Below the pieces are notes generated by a model. That model saw nothing but the letters and a program-made list of their open reading frames with translations. It did not search any database and had not been told where the DNA came from. From assembly GCF_000751775.1 (NCBI RefSeq), contig NZ_CCRF01000047.1, positions 1-51,737 on the forward strand: a stretch of DNA of 51,737 nt, given 5' to 3'. Of the stretch, positions 24,450 through 33,021 are shown one piece after another (positions within the stretch are counted from its first letter, which is position 1; each line of letters begins with the position of its first letter). The position numbers were made by a program, and so were the translations under genes. This stretch comes from Caldibacillus thermoamylovorans. GTDB lineage: Bacteria; Bacillota; Bacilli; Bacillales; Caldibacillaceae.

Positions 24450-26324
24450 ATGGATAATAAGAACATTGTGATTATTGGTGCAGGTTATGCCGGTGTTCAT
24501 GCGGCAAAAAAACTTGCTAAAAAATATAAAAAAGACGATAGGGTAACCATTACGTTAATCGATCGTCATTCTTACCATACCATGATGACAGAATTGCATG
24601 AAGTTGCTGCTCACCGCGTTGAACCGAATGCAATTCAATATGATCTGCGAAAATTATTTAACCGGACAAAAGTAAAACTTGTCACAGATAATGTCACAAA
24701 AGTTGACCATGAGAAAAAAATTGTAACAACAGAGCACGGTTCATTCCCATATGATTATTTAATTTTAGGAATGGGTGGAGAGCCAAATGATTTTGGAACT
24801 CCGGGTGTAAAAGAACACGGCTTTACCCTTTGGTCTTGGGAAGATGCTGTAAAACTTCGTGAACATATTGAAAAAACGGTTCATCAAGCAGCCATGGAAC
24901 ATAATGATGAAAAACGCCGCACAATGTTAACTTTTGCTGTTTGCGGATCAGGTTTTACCGGTGTAGAAATGGTTGGCGAACTGTTAGAATGGAAAGAACG
25001 TCTGGCAAAAGATAATAAGTTAGATCCGGAAGATATTACATTATATCTGGTCGAAGCAGCTCCAACCATTTTGAATATGCTTGACCGGAAAGATGCAGAT
25101 AAAGCAGAAAAATATATGGTGAAAAAAGGGATTAAAATCTTAAAAAATTCACCCATTGTGGAAGTGAAAGCTGACCGGGTTGTTTTAAAATCCGGCGAAG
25201 AAATACCAACACATACATTGATTTGGACAGCAGGAGTCAAAGCAAACTCAGACACGAAAGATTACGGTATGTCTCAAGCTCGTGCCGGTCGACTTAAAGT
25301 CAATGAATATATGGAAGCGGAAGACCTAAAAAATGTATACGTTGTTGGGGACTTGGCCTATTTTGAAGAAGCGGAAGGCAAACCAACTCCTCAAATTGTT
25401 GAAGCAGCCGAACAAACAGCAATGACGGCAGCGAAAAGTATTATTGCTGAAATTAGCGGCGGTGAAAAACAACCGTATCAAGGGAAGTACCACGGTTTTA
25501 TGGTATCCATTGGGGCGAGATACGGTGTTGCAAACTTAAGTGGACTCCGTTTAAGCGGCTGGTTAGCTATTTTAATGAAACATTTAGTGAACTTATATTA
25601 TTTCTTTGGAATCAGAAGCGGTTATTATATGTTCCAATATATTATGCATGAATTTTTCCATATAAAGGATAAACGCAATATTTTCCGTAATTTCACCAAC
25701 CGTTATGGAAATGTTTTATGGAGCTTTCCATTACGTTTATTTGTTGGAGGTTTTTGGTTAGTTGAAGCCGGTGCAAAAATTTGGGGAGAATCCACTTGGA
25801 AGGAAGCCATTTCCAGTTGGTCAAAAGTTCCTACCTTATTTGACGGACTAGGTGAAGATTCTTGGTTAGTCGGGTCTACAGTAAGAATGCCATTTGATTG
25901 GTTGCAAACAACAACAAGTGGTGCAAGTGAATCCGCTAGTGCAACTGCAACAGAATGGGCGACTCCAATACTAAGTCATATGCCGGGCTGGTTTGAATGG
26001 ATTATGCAAATCATGTTACCGAATGCAGATATGGCAGTATTTATGCAAAAAATGATGGTATTTATTGAATTAGGTATTGGTCTTGCTATCTTAGGCGGAT
26101 TATTTACATGGCTTGCCAGTGCAGCCAGTGCCGGTTTCTTAGTTGTCTTTACCCTTTCTGCAATGCTTGGTTGGGATAAAGTTTGGGCACTTCCGGCTTC
26201 TATTGCTTTAATGAACGGATCCGGACGAACACTTGGTCTCGACTATTGGGTTGTTCCATTCCTGCAAGCAAAATTAGGCCGTGCATGGTATGGTAAAGAA
26301 AGGGCAATATATAAAGACAAGTAA
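24450..26324 (+). CDS. ndh2: Type II NADH dehydrogenase with C-terminal membrane domain, Ndh2 copy 1
   Basis: A 624-residue protein. Residues 1-400 form a type II NADH:quinone oxidoreductase: FAD-binding VIIGAGYAGVHAAKKLAK, NAD-binding FAVCGSGFTGVEMVGEL and the second FAD site YVVGDLAYFEEAEGKPTPQ. The C-terminal 200 residues contain four or so hydrophobic segments of a DoxX-like membrane domain (LRLFVGGFWLVEAGAKIWG, GRTLGLDYWVVPFL). This fusion is typical of the Listeria extracellular electron transfer Ndh2, which feeds electrons to the special demethylmenaquinone pool. ATG 24450 follows TATGGAGGAATCGT; an ATG at 24426 in frame would include that site. First gene of ndh2-eetA-eetB. Confidence 0.95.
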   Translation: MDNKNIVIIGAGYAGVHAAKKLAKKYKKDDRVTITLIDRHSYHTMMTELHEVAAHRVEPNAIQYDLRKLFNRTKVKLVTDNVTKVDHEKKIVTTEHGSFPYDYLILGMGGEPNDFGTPGVKEHGFTLWSWEDAVKLREHIEKTVHQAAMEHNDEKRRTMLTFAVCGSGFTGVEMVGELLEWKERLAKDNKLDPEDITLYLVEAAPTILNMLDRKDADKAEKYMVKKGIKILKNSPIVEVKADRVVLKSGEEIPTHTLIWTAGVKANSDTKDYGMSQARAGRLKVNEYMEAEDLKNVYVVGDLAYFEEAEGKPTPQIVEAAEQTAMTAAKSIIAEISGGEKQPYQGKYHGFMVSIGARYGVANLSGLRLSGWLAILMKHLVNLYYFFGIRSGYYMFQYIMHEFFHIKDKRNIFRNFTNRYGNVLWSFPLRLFVGGFWLVEAGAKIWGESTWKEAISSWSKVPTLFDGLGEDSWLVGSTVRMPFDWLQTTTSGASESASATATEWATPILSHMPGWFEWIMQIMLPNADMAVFMQKMMVFIELGIGLAILGGLFTWLASAASAGFLVVFTLSAMLGWDKVWALPASIALMNGSGRTLGLDYWVVPFLQAKLGRAWYGKERAIYKDK

Positions 26325-26374
26325 ATTATTTTTGATTGATGAGAATTTGGAATTAAATGTTTGGAGGAATAGAG

Positions 26375-26791
26375 ATGAAATCTTACTACAAAATGATTAA
26401 ACCTTGGGATATCATCGTAGTATTCTCTTTAGTCCTTCTTTCATTTATTCCTTTTTTTATTTTCAGTTTTGTTCAAGCCCAAAAGACAGAAGGTACATCA
26501 GTCAATACAGCAGTCATTTCTGTTGATGGGAAGGAAATTAGACGGATTGTCCTTACTGATAATACATCAACAGAAACATTCGATGTCCATAGTTCAGATG
26601 GTGGATATAATACCATTGAAGTTACGAATAATAAAATTAGAATTAAGGCTGCGGATTGTACCGATCAAGTATGTGTCTTAACCGGATACATATCGAAGCC
26701 CGGGGAAACGATTGTTTGTTTACCGCATAAAGTGTTAATTGAAATCGTTAGTGAAACAGCCGCTGAAGATGATATTATTATAAGTTCATGA
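26375..26791 (+). CDS. eetA: Extracellular electron transfer protein EetA (NusG domain II-like)
   Basis: A 138-residue protein with an N-terminal transmembrane anchor (WDIIVVFSLVLLSFIPFFIF) and an external NusG-domain-II-like fold. Marked features are VISVDGKEIRRIVL, a Cys pair in KAADCTDQVCVLTGYISKPG and IVCLPHKVLIEI. With EetB it forms a membrane complex required in Listeria to pass electrons from quinol to extracellular flavin. ATG 26375 follows GGAGGAATAGAG. It lies 50 bases after ndh2 and 23 before eetB, in one operon. Confidence 0.9.
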   Translation: MKSYYKMIKPWDIIVVFSLVLLSFIPFFIFSFVQAQKTEGTSVNTAVISVDGKEIRRIVLTDNTSTETFDVHSSDGGYNTIEVTNNKIRIKAADCTDQVCVLTGYISKPGETIVCLPHKVLIEIVSETAAEDDIIISS

Positions 26792-26814
26792 CTTTGGATC
26801 GAAGGGGATAACCG

Positions 26815-27354
26815 ATGACAAAAAATCAACGAATTGCTTACATAGCTTTATTAGCTGCACAAGCTGTTATCATTAGTTTAGTTGAACGAGCGATTCCCTT
26901 TCCTTTCCTTGTTGCTCCAGGTGCAAAACTAGGTTTGGCAAATATTATTACATGCATGGCTATGTATACGTTGTCGGCAAAAGATACAATAAAGGTTATT
27001 GTCATTCGGTTAATTTTGGCTACATTACTTGGAGGCACCATATCGACATTTATGTATAGTGCTTCTGGAGCTGTTTTAAGTTTTTTTGGAATGTGGATGG
27101 TAAAAAAATTAGGTCCGAATCGGGTAAGTATGATTGGTGTTAGTACAACAGGAGCAATTTTACATAATGTTGGTCAGCTTCTTGTTGCCAGCCTAATTGC
27201 TCAAACATGGACGGTTTTATTATATTTACCTATCCTTTCTTTTGTTGGAATTTTAGCAGGTATTGCTACGGGAATCATGGCCAACTTTTTACTGACACAT
27301 GTAGAAAAACTTGAGTACTACATGTATTTGCAACAGTCAGAAAATGCGGGTTAA
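26815..27354 (+). CDS. eetB: Extracellular electron transfer membrane protein EetB (Gx transporter family)
   Basis: A 179-residue integral membrane protein with five hydrophobic segments. The family is often annotated as heptaprenyl diphosphate synthase component I, which is misleading. Typical sequence includes SLVERAIPFPFLVAPGAKLG, ANIITCMAMYTLSAKD and a C-terminal ILAGIATGIMANFLL. It shares the substrate-binding ECF S-component-like fold and acts with EetA in electron transfer across the membrane. The start follows GAAGGGGATAACC. After the stop come two dispersed repeats and a third repeat element before dmkB. Confidence 0.92.
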   Translation: MTKNQRIAYIALLAAQAVIISLVERAIPFPFLVAPGAKLGLANIITCMAMYTLSAKDTIKVIVIRLILATLLGGTISTFMYSASGAVLSFFGMWMVKKLGPNRVSMIGVSTTGAILHNVGQLLVASLIAQTWTVLLYLPILSFVGILAGIATGIMANFLLTHVEKLEYYMYLQQSENAG

Positions 27355-27440
27355 AGGCGAACATGATCGTTTGCGTCAAGATCAACGTCGCATTGCCTGA
27401 GGTAAATGAATAGCAGCGTTCGCTTACAATTAGTATATGA

Positions 27441-27472
27441 AGAACTCTTCACTGATGGAATTTTCACTTTTT
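27441..27472. repeat. Dispersed repeat R2, partial copy
   Basis: AACTCTTCACTGATGGAATT followed by TTCACTTT matches the tail of the other R2 copies; the left arm is not obvious. Confidence 0.45.
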
Positions 27473-27579
27473 TAGCTAATAGGAAAGTATAAATTTTTCA
27501 ATTTCTACTTTCCTAACGCATAAGTGCTCTTGCGGCTCTGCTCTCACCTAAAGGCTCGGCAGTCGCCAAGTTTTCTTTA
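27473..27579 (+). repeat. Dispersed repeat R1, copy 2
   Basis: Almost base-for-base the same as the copy at 21871, including the TAGGAAAGTA/TACTTTCCTA hairpin. The terminal stem is weakened to CTCGGC/GCCAAG. Confidence 0.9.
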
Positions 27580-27631
27580 AAAGATAAGAAAGTATAAAAA
27601 TACAAGTAAATAACTTGGAATTAGTTTTATT

Positions 27632-27790
27632 GTCTAGCTCCGAGCGCCAGCGACTAGCAAACTTCACTCCCCTCCACTACGATAAGTCAACATCGGCTCG
27701 TCCCTCGCCGTGTTTCCTTTATCTCATTGCGGGGCGCTCCAGTTTGTACGTCGCTAAGCGGGCGCTCTGCGCTTTTCTTATACAAATTAT
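27632..27790 (+). repeat. TCTAGCTCC...GCGCTTTTCTTA type intergenic element
   Basis: A GC-rich block of about 155 bases, unlike its surroundings, starting TTGTCTAGCTCCGAGCGCC and ending GCGGGCGCTCTGCGCTTTTC TTA. Elements with such ends are scattered through genomes of Bacillus relatives. Internal arms such as GGCTCGTCCCTCG and GGGCGCTCC suggest a folded structure. It reads as an open frame upstream of dmkB by chance. Confidence 0.7.
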
Positions 27791-27809
27791 TGATGAAAGG
27801 AGGATCATT

Positions 27810-28790
27810 ATGGGGGTACACTCAATGTGGGAAGATTATCCAGAATTAGCTAAGGACTTATCCAGTGTAATTGAACTTATTGATTCACAAATTCACGTTC
27901 GTGATAAAACCATTGAGACAATTGTTAAAAATTTCCTTCACTCCGGTGGTAAATTACTACGTCCGGCTTATTCTTTACTATGTTCGCAAATCGGACCTGA
28001 ACAAGATAAAGAACGTGCCATTGCAATAGCTGCTGCAATTGAATGTATACATATGGCAACTCTTATTCATGATGATGTCATTGATGAAGCTGAAACCAGG
28101 CATGGAAATCCTACCATTCATTCCCAAAAAGGAAATAAATATGCCGTCTACTCAGGAGATTATTTATTTTGTCTCACGTTCAACCTTCTTTCAAAATATG
28201 CTCAATCATTATCACAATTAGAATTCAATGTAAAGGGAATGGAAAAAATTTTAACCGGTGAATTAGAACAACTAAATTCTCAGTATGTTGAGCCTGTGTC
28301 AGTAAAGGACTACTTGTCAAGAATTGCGGGAAAAACGGCACAATTATTTGCTGTTAGTTGTTATTCCGGGGCTGTAACCAGTAAAGCTGCTAAAAGGGCA
28401 ACAATGCAAGCATGGAATTTAGGGCATTACATTGGGATGGCTTTTCAAATTATTGATGATATTTTAGATTACCAAAGCGATGACCAAACATTAGGAAAAC
28501 CGGTTATGAATGATTTTCGCCAGGGAATATATACCTTACCTCTTATATATGCAATGAAAGAAAATCGTCAGGCATTTATCCCTTTTATTGCAAAAAAAGA
28601 TCAATTAACTGATAATGATATATCCGCTATTTCCGATTTAATTAAACAGTATCAAGGGATAGAAAAGGCATATGACCTTGCCGGAAAATATACCAATAAA
28701 GCTTTAAAAGAGCTGGAAAAATTACCTGACGGCGAATATAAAAACATATTATATGATATCACGGCTTCCTTATTAAAAAGAAACATGTAA
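27810..28790 (+). CDS. dmkB: Polyprenyl diphosphate synthase DmkB
   Basis: A 326-residue trans-isoprenyl diphosphate synthase. The first Asp-rich motif is LIHDDVIDEAETRHG and the second FQIIDDILDYQSDD; GGKLLRPAY is the usual isopentenyl diphosphate-binding block. It makes the long prenyl chain that DmkA attaches to dihydroxynaphthoate. ATG 27810 follows GAAAGGAGGATCATT; a frame open from 27615 only reads through the repeat element. The gene lies downstream of eetB in the same direction, but with 455 bases of repeats between, it may have its own promoter. A strong terminator follows. Confidence 0.92.
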   Translation: MGVHSMWEDYPELAKDLSSVIELIDSQIHVRDKTIETIVKNFLHSGGKLLRPAYSLLCSQIGPEQDKERAIAIAAAIECIHMATLIHDDVIDEAETRHGNPTIHSQKGNKYAVYSGDYLFCLTFNLLSKYAQSLSQLEFNVKGMEKILTGELEQLNSQYVEPVSVKDYLSRIAGKTAQLFAVSCYSGAVTSKAAKRATMQAWNLGHYIGMAFQIIDDILDYQSDDQTLGKPVMNDFRQGIYTLPLIYAMKENRQAFIPFIAKKDQLTDNDISAISDLIKQYQGIEKAYDLAGKYTNKALKELEKLPDGEYKNILYDITASLLKRNM

Positions 28791-28884
28791 TGTAAAGAAA
28801 ACTCGGGTGTCGAAATCTAAAGGCGAGGGGGAGCCGTACAGGTAAAAATTTTTGCTGCGTCGAATTCACATCTTTGCTGGACGT

Positions 28885-28927
28885 AAAAAAAGCATCTTGT
28901 TTGATTTTTTACAAGATGCTTTTTTTG
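28885..28927. terminator. Bidirectional rho-independent terminator
   Basis: AAAAAAAGCATCTTGT and ACAAGATGCTTTTTTT form a long perfect stem with T runs on both strands. Confidence 0.92.
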
Positions 28928-29122
28928 GTTAATAGGAAAGTAAAAATTTTTCAATTTCTACTTTCCTAACGCATAAGTGCATAAGGAATGCTTCGTGGGA
29001 ATACATCGCAGCCAAAAAATTTTATATTTTTTCGGTGACTAGAGAGATTTCGGTAGCATTCCCTTGCAAGCGAAAATGTTTATTCGCTGAACTACAGCTC
29101 TGCTTTCGCCTAGTTTTCTTTA
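28928..29122 (+). repeat. Dispersed repeat R1, long copy
   Basis: It has the AATAGGAAAGTA...TACTTTCCTA hairpin, GCATAAGTGCATAAGGAA, CATCGCAGCC, TTTTATATTTTTTCGGTGA and the final TAGTTTTCTTTA. It lies just after the end of the second pplA gene on the other strand. The final stem is lost here. Confidence 0.8.
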
Positions 29123-29126
29123 TAAA

Positions 29127-30050
29127 TTATTCTTCAGCAAAAACGATGTTATCTACTTCAATCGGAGTTGTGTCGCCTCTTTGTGCCGCATTGATTAATT
29201 GTGCCGCATACATTTTAAATAAATGACTGGAGTGGGTTGCACCGCTGACTACGCTAATCCCTTCTGTGTTTTGACTTTCAACTAATGCCTGGCTTAATTG
29301 TGGAATATATTCTTTTGGCCCAACACCGGACTTATCTTTCATATTCTTTTCGTAGTCTTCATCTTCTGATTTTAATTTTCCGTCAGCATTCACATTATTA
29401 TAGTCCACTTGCGTAATTCTTCCGCCTTCTACTGTCATGTTGATATATGTTTTCCAACCATTTGTATCAAGATTCTTCTCTGTAAGTTTGTAAACCCCGT
29501 CTTTTAAAGGAGCACTTGTATCGATCTGAATTTCAGTTGTGTCCCCGGCTTGAGCTTTTTGAATTAATTGTTGGGAATAATTGACAAACTTTTCCGAGGA
29601 ATGGGTTGCACCGCTGACAATTTCCACTTGTTTTGCATCTTGTTTTTTAACCAATTGTTTATTTAATTGTGGAATATAATCTTGCGGGCCAACACCTGTT
29701 TTCGCACTCATATTTTTTTGGTAATCTTTATCATCCGTTTTTAGCTTTCCTTCTTCATTGATGTAATTATAGTCCGCTTTCGTTATTTTGCCGTTTTTAA
29801 CTGTAATTCTTTCCGTTGCTCTCCAACCGTTTTCATCATAATTTGTTTCAGTTAAAGAATACGTTCCATCTTGAAGTGGACTACCGGCGACAACTTTATT
29901 CTCAACATTCTTGCTGTCAACACCACTACCTTGGTCTTTCTGTTCTTCTTGATTATTATTTTTCTTTGCGTTGTCATCGTTATTACCACAGGCACAGAGT
30001 AGTAAGGATAAGGATAAAAGAGAGGACACAAAAATCTTATGATATTTCAT
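29127..30050 (-). CDS. pplA: FMN-binding lipoprotein PplA, copy 2
   Basis: A 307-residue paralogue of the protein at 23278 with the same plan: lipobox LLCAC (Cys21), Asn/Gln-rich linker, and two FMN-binding domains each ending in VSGATHSS, predicting FMN on Thr149 and Thr272. Domain boundaries and the GDTT-I-VD ending are conserved, while the linker differs. It is divergent from its own ndh2 copy across 162 bases, repeating the arrangement of the first pair. The two copies differ throughout, so the duplication is not recent. A different electron acceptor or condition is possible. Confidence 0.92.
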   Translation of the reverse strand: MKYHKIFVSSLLSLSLLLCACGNNDDNAKKNNNQEEQKDQGSGVDSKNVENKVVAGSPLQDGTYSLTETNYDENGWRATERITVKNGKITKADYNYINEEGKLKTDDKDYQKNMSAKTGVGPQDYIPQLNKQLVKKQDAKQVEIVSGATHSSEKFVNYSQQLIQKAQAGDTTEIQIDTSAPLKDGVYKLTEKNLDTNGWKTYINMTVEGGRITQVDYNNVNADGKLKSEDEDYEKNMKDKSGVGPKEYIPQLSQALVESQNTEGISVVSGATHSSHLFKMYAAQLINAAQRGDTTPIEVDNIVFAEE

Positions 30051-30212
30051 GTTTTCACTTCCTTTTAAAATTTTTTTATAAAATTATTTGGCATGTAATG
30101 TTAGGTTGCACGTTTCCTATCTATATATACACCAAAAAACATAAGGTTCATGAAAGACAATTCGCATAAAAAGGCAATGTCAGGAAAAACTTTTTTTAAG
30201 GAGTGAACGCTT

Positions 30213-32078
30213 ATGGATAAAAAGAAAATTGTAATCATCGGTGCCGGTTATGCCGGAGTACATGCGGCAAAAAAACTCGCAAAAACTTTTAAAAAAGATG
30301 AACAGGTTTCAATCACGTTAATCGACAAACATTCTTACCATACGATGTTGACAGAATTACATGAGGTTGCTGCCCATCGTGTTGAACCAACAGCCGTTCA
30401 GATGGATTTGCGAAAATTATTTAACCGAACGAAAGTTAACTTAATTACGGATGAAGTACAACATGTTGATCATGAGAAAAAAATGGTCATTACCAAAAAT
30501 GAAACTTTTCCTTTTGATTACTTAATTTTAGGAATGGGTGCCGAACCAAATGATTTTGGTACACCCGGTGTGAAAGAACATGGCTTTCTTTTATGGTCAT
30601 GGGAAGATGCGGTGAGTTTAAGGAAACATATTGAAGAAACCGTTCGGCTAGCTGCGGCGGAAACAGATTCGCTTAAAAGAAAAGCGATGTTAACATTTAT
30701 TGTTTGCGGATCCGGTTTTACCGGTGTGGAAATGGTGGGAGAGTTATTAGAGTGGAAACACCGATTAGCACGAGAGAATAAATTGGAAGAGAATGATATC
30801 ACTTTATATTTAGTGGAAGCGGCACCAACAATATTAAATATGCTTGATCGAAAAGATGCCGATAAAGCAGAGAGATACATGGAACGAAAAGGAATTAAAA
30901 TCTTAAAAAACTCACCGATTGTGGAAGTAAAAGAAGACCGGGTCATTTTAAAATCCGGTCAGGAAATCCCTACATATACGTTAATATGGACGGCCGGTGT
31001 AAAAGCAAATTCTGATGTGGAAGGATTTGGTATGCAATCAGCACGAGCCGGCCGTTTAATAGTGAATTCATATATGGAAGCGGAAGGGTTAAAAAATGTT
31101 TATGTAGTTGGTGATTTAGCTTATTACGAAGAAAATGAAGGGAAACCAACGCCGCAAATTGTTGAGGCTGCTGAACAAACTGCGGTAACTGCTGCGAAAA
31201 ACATTATTGCTGATATAAAAGGCGGTCAAAAAGTTACCTACAAAGGAAACTATCACGGGTTTATGGTTTCAATCGGTGCTAGATTTGGTGTCGCTAATTT
31301 AAATGGCATCCGCTTAAGTGGCTGGTTAGCCATTTTAATGAAACATATTGTCAACCTATATTACTTTTTCGGCATCCGTAGCGGATATTATATGGTTCAA
31401 TATATTAAACATGAATTTTTTGAAGTCAAAGATAAGCGAAATATTTTTCGAAACTTTACCAACCGTTATGGAAATGTATTATGGAGTTTTCCACTTCGAT
31501 TATATGTCGGTGGCTTTTGGCTTGTTGAAGCCGGAGCAAAATTATGGGGGCATGATACGTGGAAACATGCAACCTCAAGTTTTCGTAATGTTCCCGTTCT
31601 TTTTCAAGGATTGGGTGAAGATTCATGGTTAGTTGGAAACACGGTCCGAATGCCTTTCGATTGGCTTCAGGAGCCGACAACCGGGGCGACCGCTGCAGAA
31701 ACCGGGGGAGAGTGGGCTACCCCGATTTTAAGTAAAATGCCGTTTTGGTTTGAGTGGATTATGAAAATAATGCTGCCAACACCAGAAGTTGCCATATTCA
31801 TGCAAAAATTCGTTATTTTTGTAGAAATGGCGATTGGGTTGGCGCTTATTGCCGGGCTATTTACGTGGCTGGCCAGTTTAGCAAGTGCCGGATTTCTTGT
31901 TATGTTTACTTTAACTGCGATGCTCGGGTGGGATAAGTTTTGGGCTTTACCTGCTTCGATTGCGTTATTGAACGGATCCGGACGGACACTGGGGTTAGAT
32001 TATTGGGTTATTCCATTTTTGCAGGTGAAATTAGGAAAATGGTGGTATGGGGAAGAACAGGCTATATACAGGGGATAA
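30213..32078 (+). CDS. ndh2: Type II NADH dehydrogenase with C-terminal membrane domain, Ndh2 copy 2
   Basis: A 621-residue paralogue of the enzyme at 24450, about 80 percent identical by eye. FAD and NAD sites are VIIGAGYAGVHAAKKLAK and FIVCGSGFTGVEMVGELL; the C-terminal membrane domain (FWLVEAGAKLWGHD, GLFTWLASLASAGFLVMFTL) is retained. The start follows TTTAAGGAGTGAACGCTT. Unlike the first copy it is not followed by eetA-eetB; a terminator comes immediately. It probably supplies extra NADH oxidation capacity to the same quinone pool. Confidence 0.94.
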   Translation: MDKKKIVIIGAGYAGVHAAKKLAKTFKKDEQVSITLIDKHSYHTMLTELHEVAAHRVEPTAVQMDLRKLFNRTKVNLITDEVQHVDHEKKMVITKNETFPFDYLILGMGAEPNDFGTPGVKEHGFLLWSWEDAVSLRKHIEETVRLAAAETDSLKRKAMLTFIVCGSGFTGVEMVGELLEWKHRLARENKLEENDITLYLVEAAPTILNMLDRKDADKAERYMERKGIKILKNSPIVEVKEDRVILKSGQEIPTYTLIWTAGVKANSDVEGFGMQSARAGRLIVNSYMEAEGLKNVYVVGDLAYYEENEGKPTPQIVEAAEQTAVTAAKNIIADIKGGQKVTYKGNYHGFMVSIGARFGVANLNGIRLSGWLAILMKHIVNLYYFFGIRSGYYMVQYIKHEFFEVKDKRNIFRNFTNRYGNVLWSFPLRLYVGGFWLVEAGAKLWGHDTWKHATSSFRNVPVLFQGLGEDSWLVGNTVRMPFDWLQEPTTGATAAETGGEWATPILSKMPFWFEWIMKIMLPTPEVAIFMQKFVIFVEMAIGLALIAGLFTWLASLASAGFLVMFTLTAMLGWDKFWALPASIALLNGSGRTLGLDYWVIPFLQVKLGKWWYGEEQAIYRG

Positions 32079-32087
32079 AGAGATAAA

Positions 32088-32121
32088 AATAAGAGGAGAG
32101 TTTAATTTGCTCCTCTTATTT
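32088..32121. terminator. Bidirectional terminator
   Basis: AAATAAGAGGAG and CTCCTCTTATTT pair around a 10-base loop between ndh2 and the converging ccdC; it includes the ccdC stop codon. Confidence 0.8.
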
Positions 32122-32608
32122 CCATTTCAAGTAAATTTTCCTGGTTTTGATTCTGCAATTGATTTTGCATTTTATTGTATTGGATTAGCATAGCAATTCG
32201 CCAAGGAACAATCATGCCAAAAGCAAGAATCCAAAACATTCCGCCCGTTTCACCGACATGGACGGTTAAACTTAATGCGGCTTTTAATCCCGTTCGAATA
32301 AGCAATAGCCCGATCAATATAAAGGCAAAGGCCTTGGAGCGCGTAACATAAATTTCATTCCCGCGAATTTCAAAATGTGTTGTTTTAATAAGAAATATAG
32401 AAAAAAATATCCCGACACACAGCGCTTCAATTACTTGTAAAAAAGGAACGCGAAAAAACGGAAAGATGAACATCAATGCACCGGTACTCATAAAGATTGG
32501 CGGCAAAATGATTTTCTTCCTCGTTACGGGATGTTTCGTTGCTTTCATTCTAATCACTAAAACGGCAATAGCCATGATGATTGGTATGATAAAAGTAAGA
32601 TAAACCAT
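32102..32608 (-). CDS. ccdC: CcdC family membrane protein (DUF1453)
   Basis: A 168-residue protein with about five transmembrane segments and a Gln/Asn-rich tail. It matches CcdC/YneN-type proteins: MKATKHPVTRKKIILPPIFM STGALMF, RVPFLQVIEALCVG, RSKAFAFILIGLLLIR. ccdC lies next to ccdA in Bacillus subtilis but is dispensable for cytochrome c maturation; its role is unknown. ATG 32608 follows AAGGGTTG; the frame is open to a TTG three codons upstream. Its position beside the electron-transfer genes may be incidental. Confidence 0.82.
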   Translation of the reverse strand: MVYLTFIIPIIMAIAVLVIRMKATKHPVTRKKIILPPIFMSTGALMFIFPFFRVPFLQVIEALCVGIFFSIFLIKTTHFEIRGNEIYVTRSKAFAFILIGLLLIRTGLKAALSLTVHVGETGGMFWILAFGMIVPWRIAMLIQYNKMQNQLQNQNQENLLEMEIRGAN

Positions 32609-32715
32609 GAGTCTCAACCCTTTTCAACTTTTCTCCCGCATAAATGGTCACTAAATCTCCCTCTAATGAAAGGGAAATCAAGTACCCGGAAGTGCCCGAT
32701 TGGTTCAACTAACCA

Positions 32716-32764
32716 TCAGTGGACGGTGAAGAAAACCCCCCACTGGTGGAAATTTTCACTTTAT
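32716..32764. repeat. Dispersed repeat R2, copy 4
   Basis: ATCAGTGGACGGTG, then CCCCCCACTGGTGG and AAATTTTCACTTTATC. Same tail as other R2 copies; CAGTGG and CCACTG form the stem. Confidence 0.55.
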
Positions 32765-32842
32765 CACAGTGAAAAACTGTACGACTCATTTTATCAGATT
32801 TTATTCGATATAACAACAAACAAGAAGTACCAATCAGGACAT

Positions 32843-33021
32843 TTAAAACAGTTTTAATTGCTCAACTTTTCTTTGTACAATTGGCTCTTTACCAAAAATT
32901 TGATAACCCATTAAATGATAAGTCTTTAATCTTTTTTCAAACATGGCTTTTAAAAGAGTTTCATTTTCATCTACATAATCGTATACTTTGACTTTTTCTT
33001 TTTTATTATGGAAGCGATGCA
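32843..33021 (-). pseudogene. C-terminal fragment of a DEAD/DEAH-type helicase
   Basis: On the minus strand the sequence reads LHRFHNKKEKVKVYDYVDEN, ETLLKAMFEKRLKTYHLMG, YQIFGKEPIVQRKVEQLKLF and a stop. The VKVYDYVD...L..MF.KRLK.Y...GY pattern is the extreme C-terminus of the superfamily 2 helicases annotated as DEAD/DEAH box or restriction-subunit-R-like. Stops appear immediately upstream and no helicase motif is left. It fills part of the 610-base gap between ccdC and yyaL. Confidence 0.6.

Noticed and set aside
27615-27809. N-terminal extension of DmkB
   Set aside because: The frame is open but crosses a GC-rich dispersed repeat; the ATG at 27810 has a clear AAAGGAGG site and gives the normal length.
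32666-32857. 63-residue frame after ccdC
   Set aside because: It lies over repeat R2, lacks a ribosome binding site and has no recognisable features.
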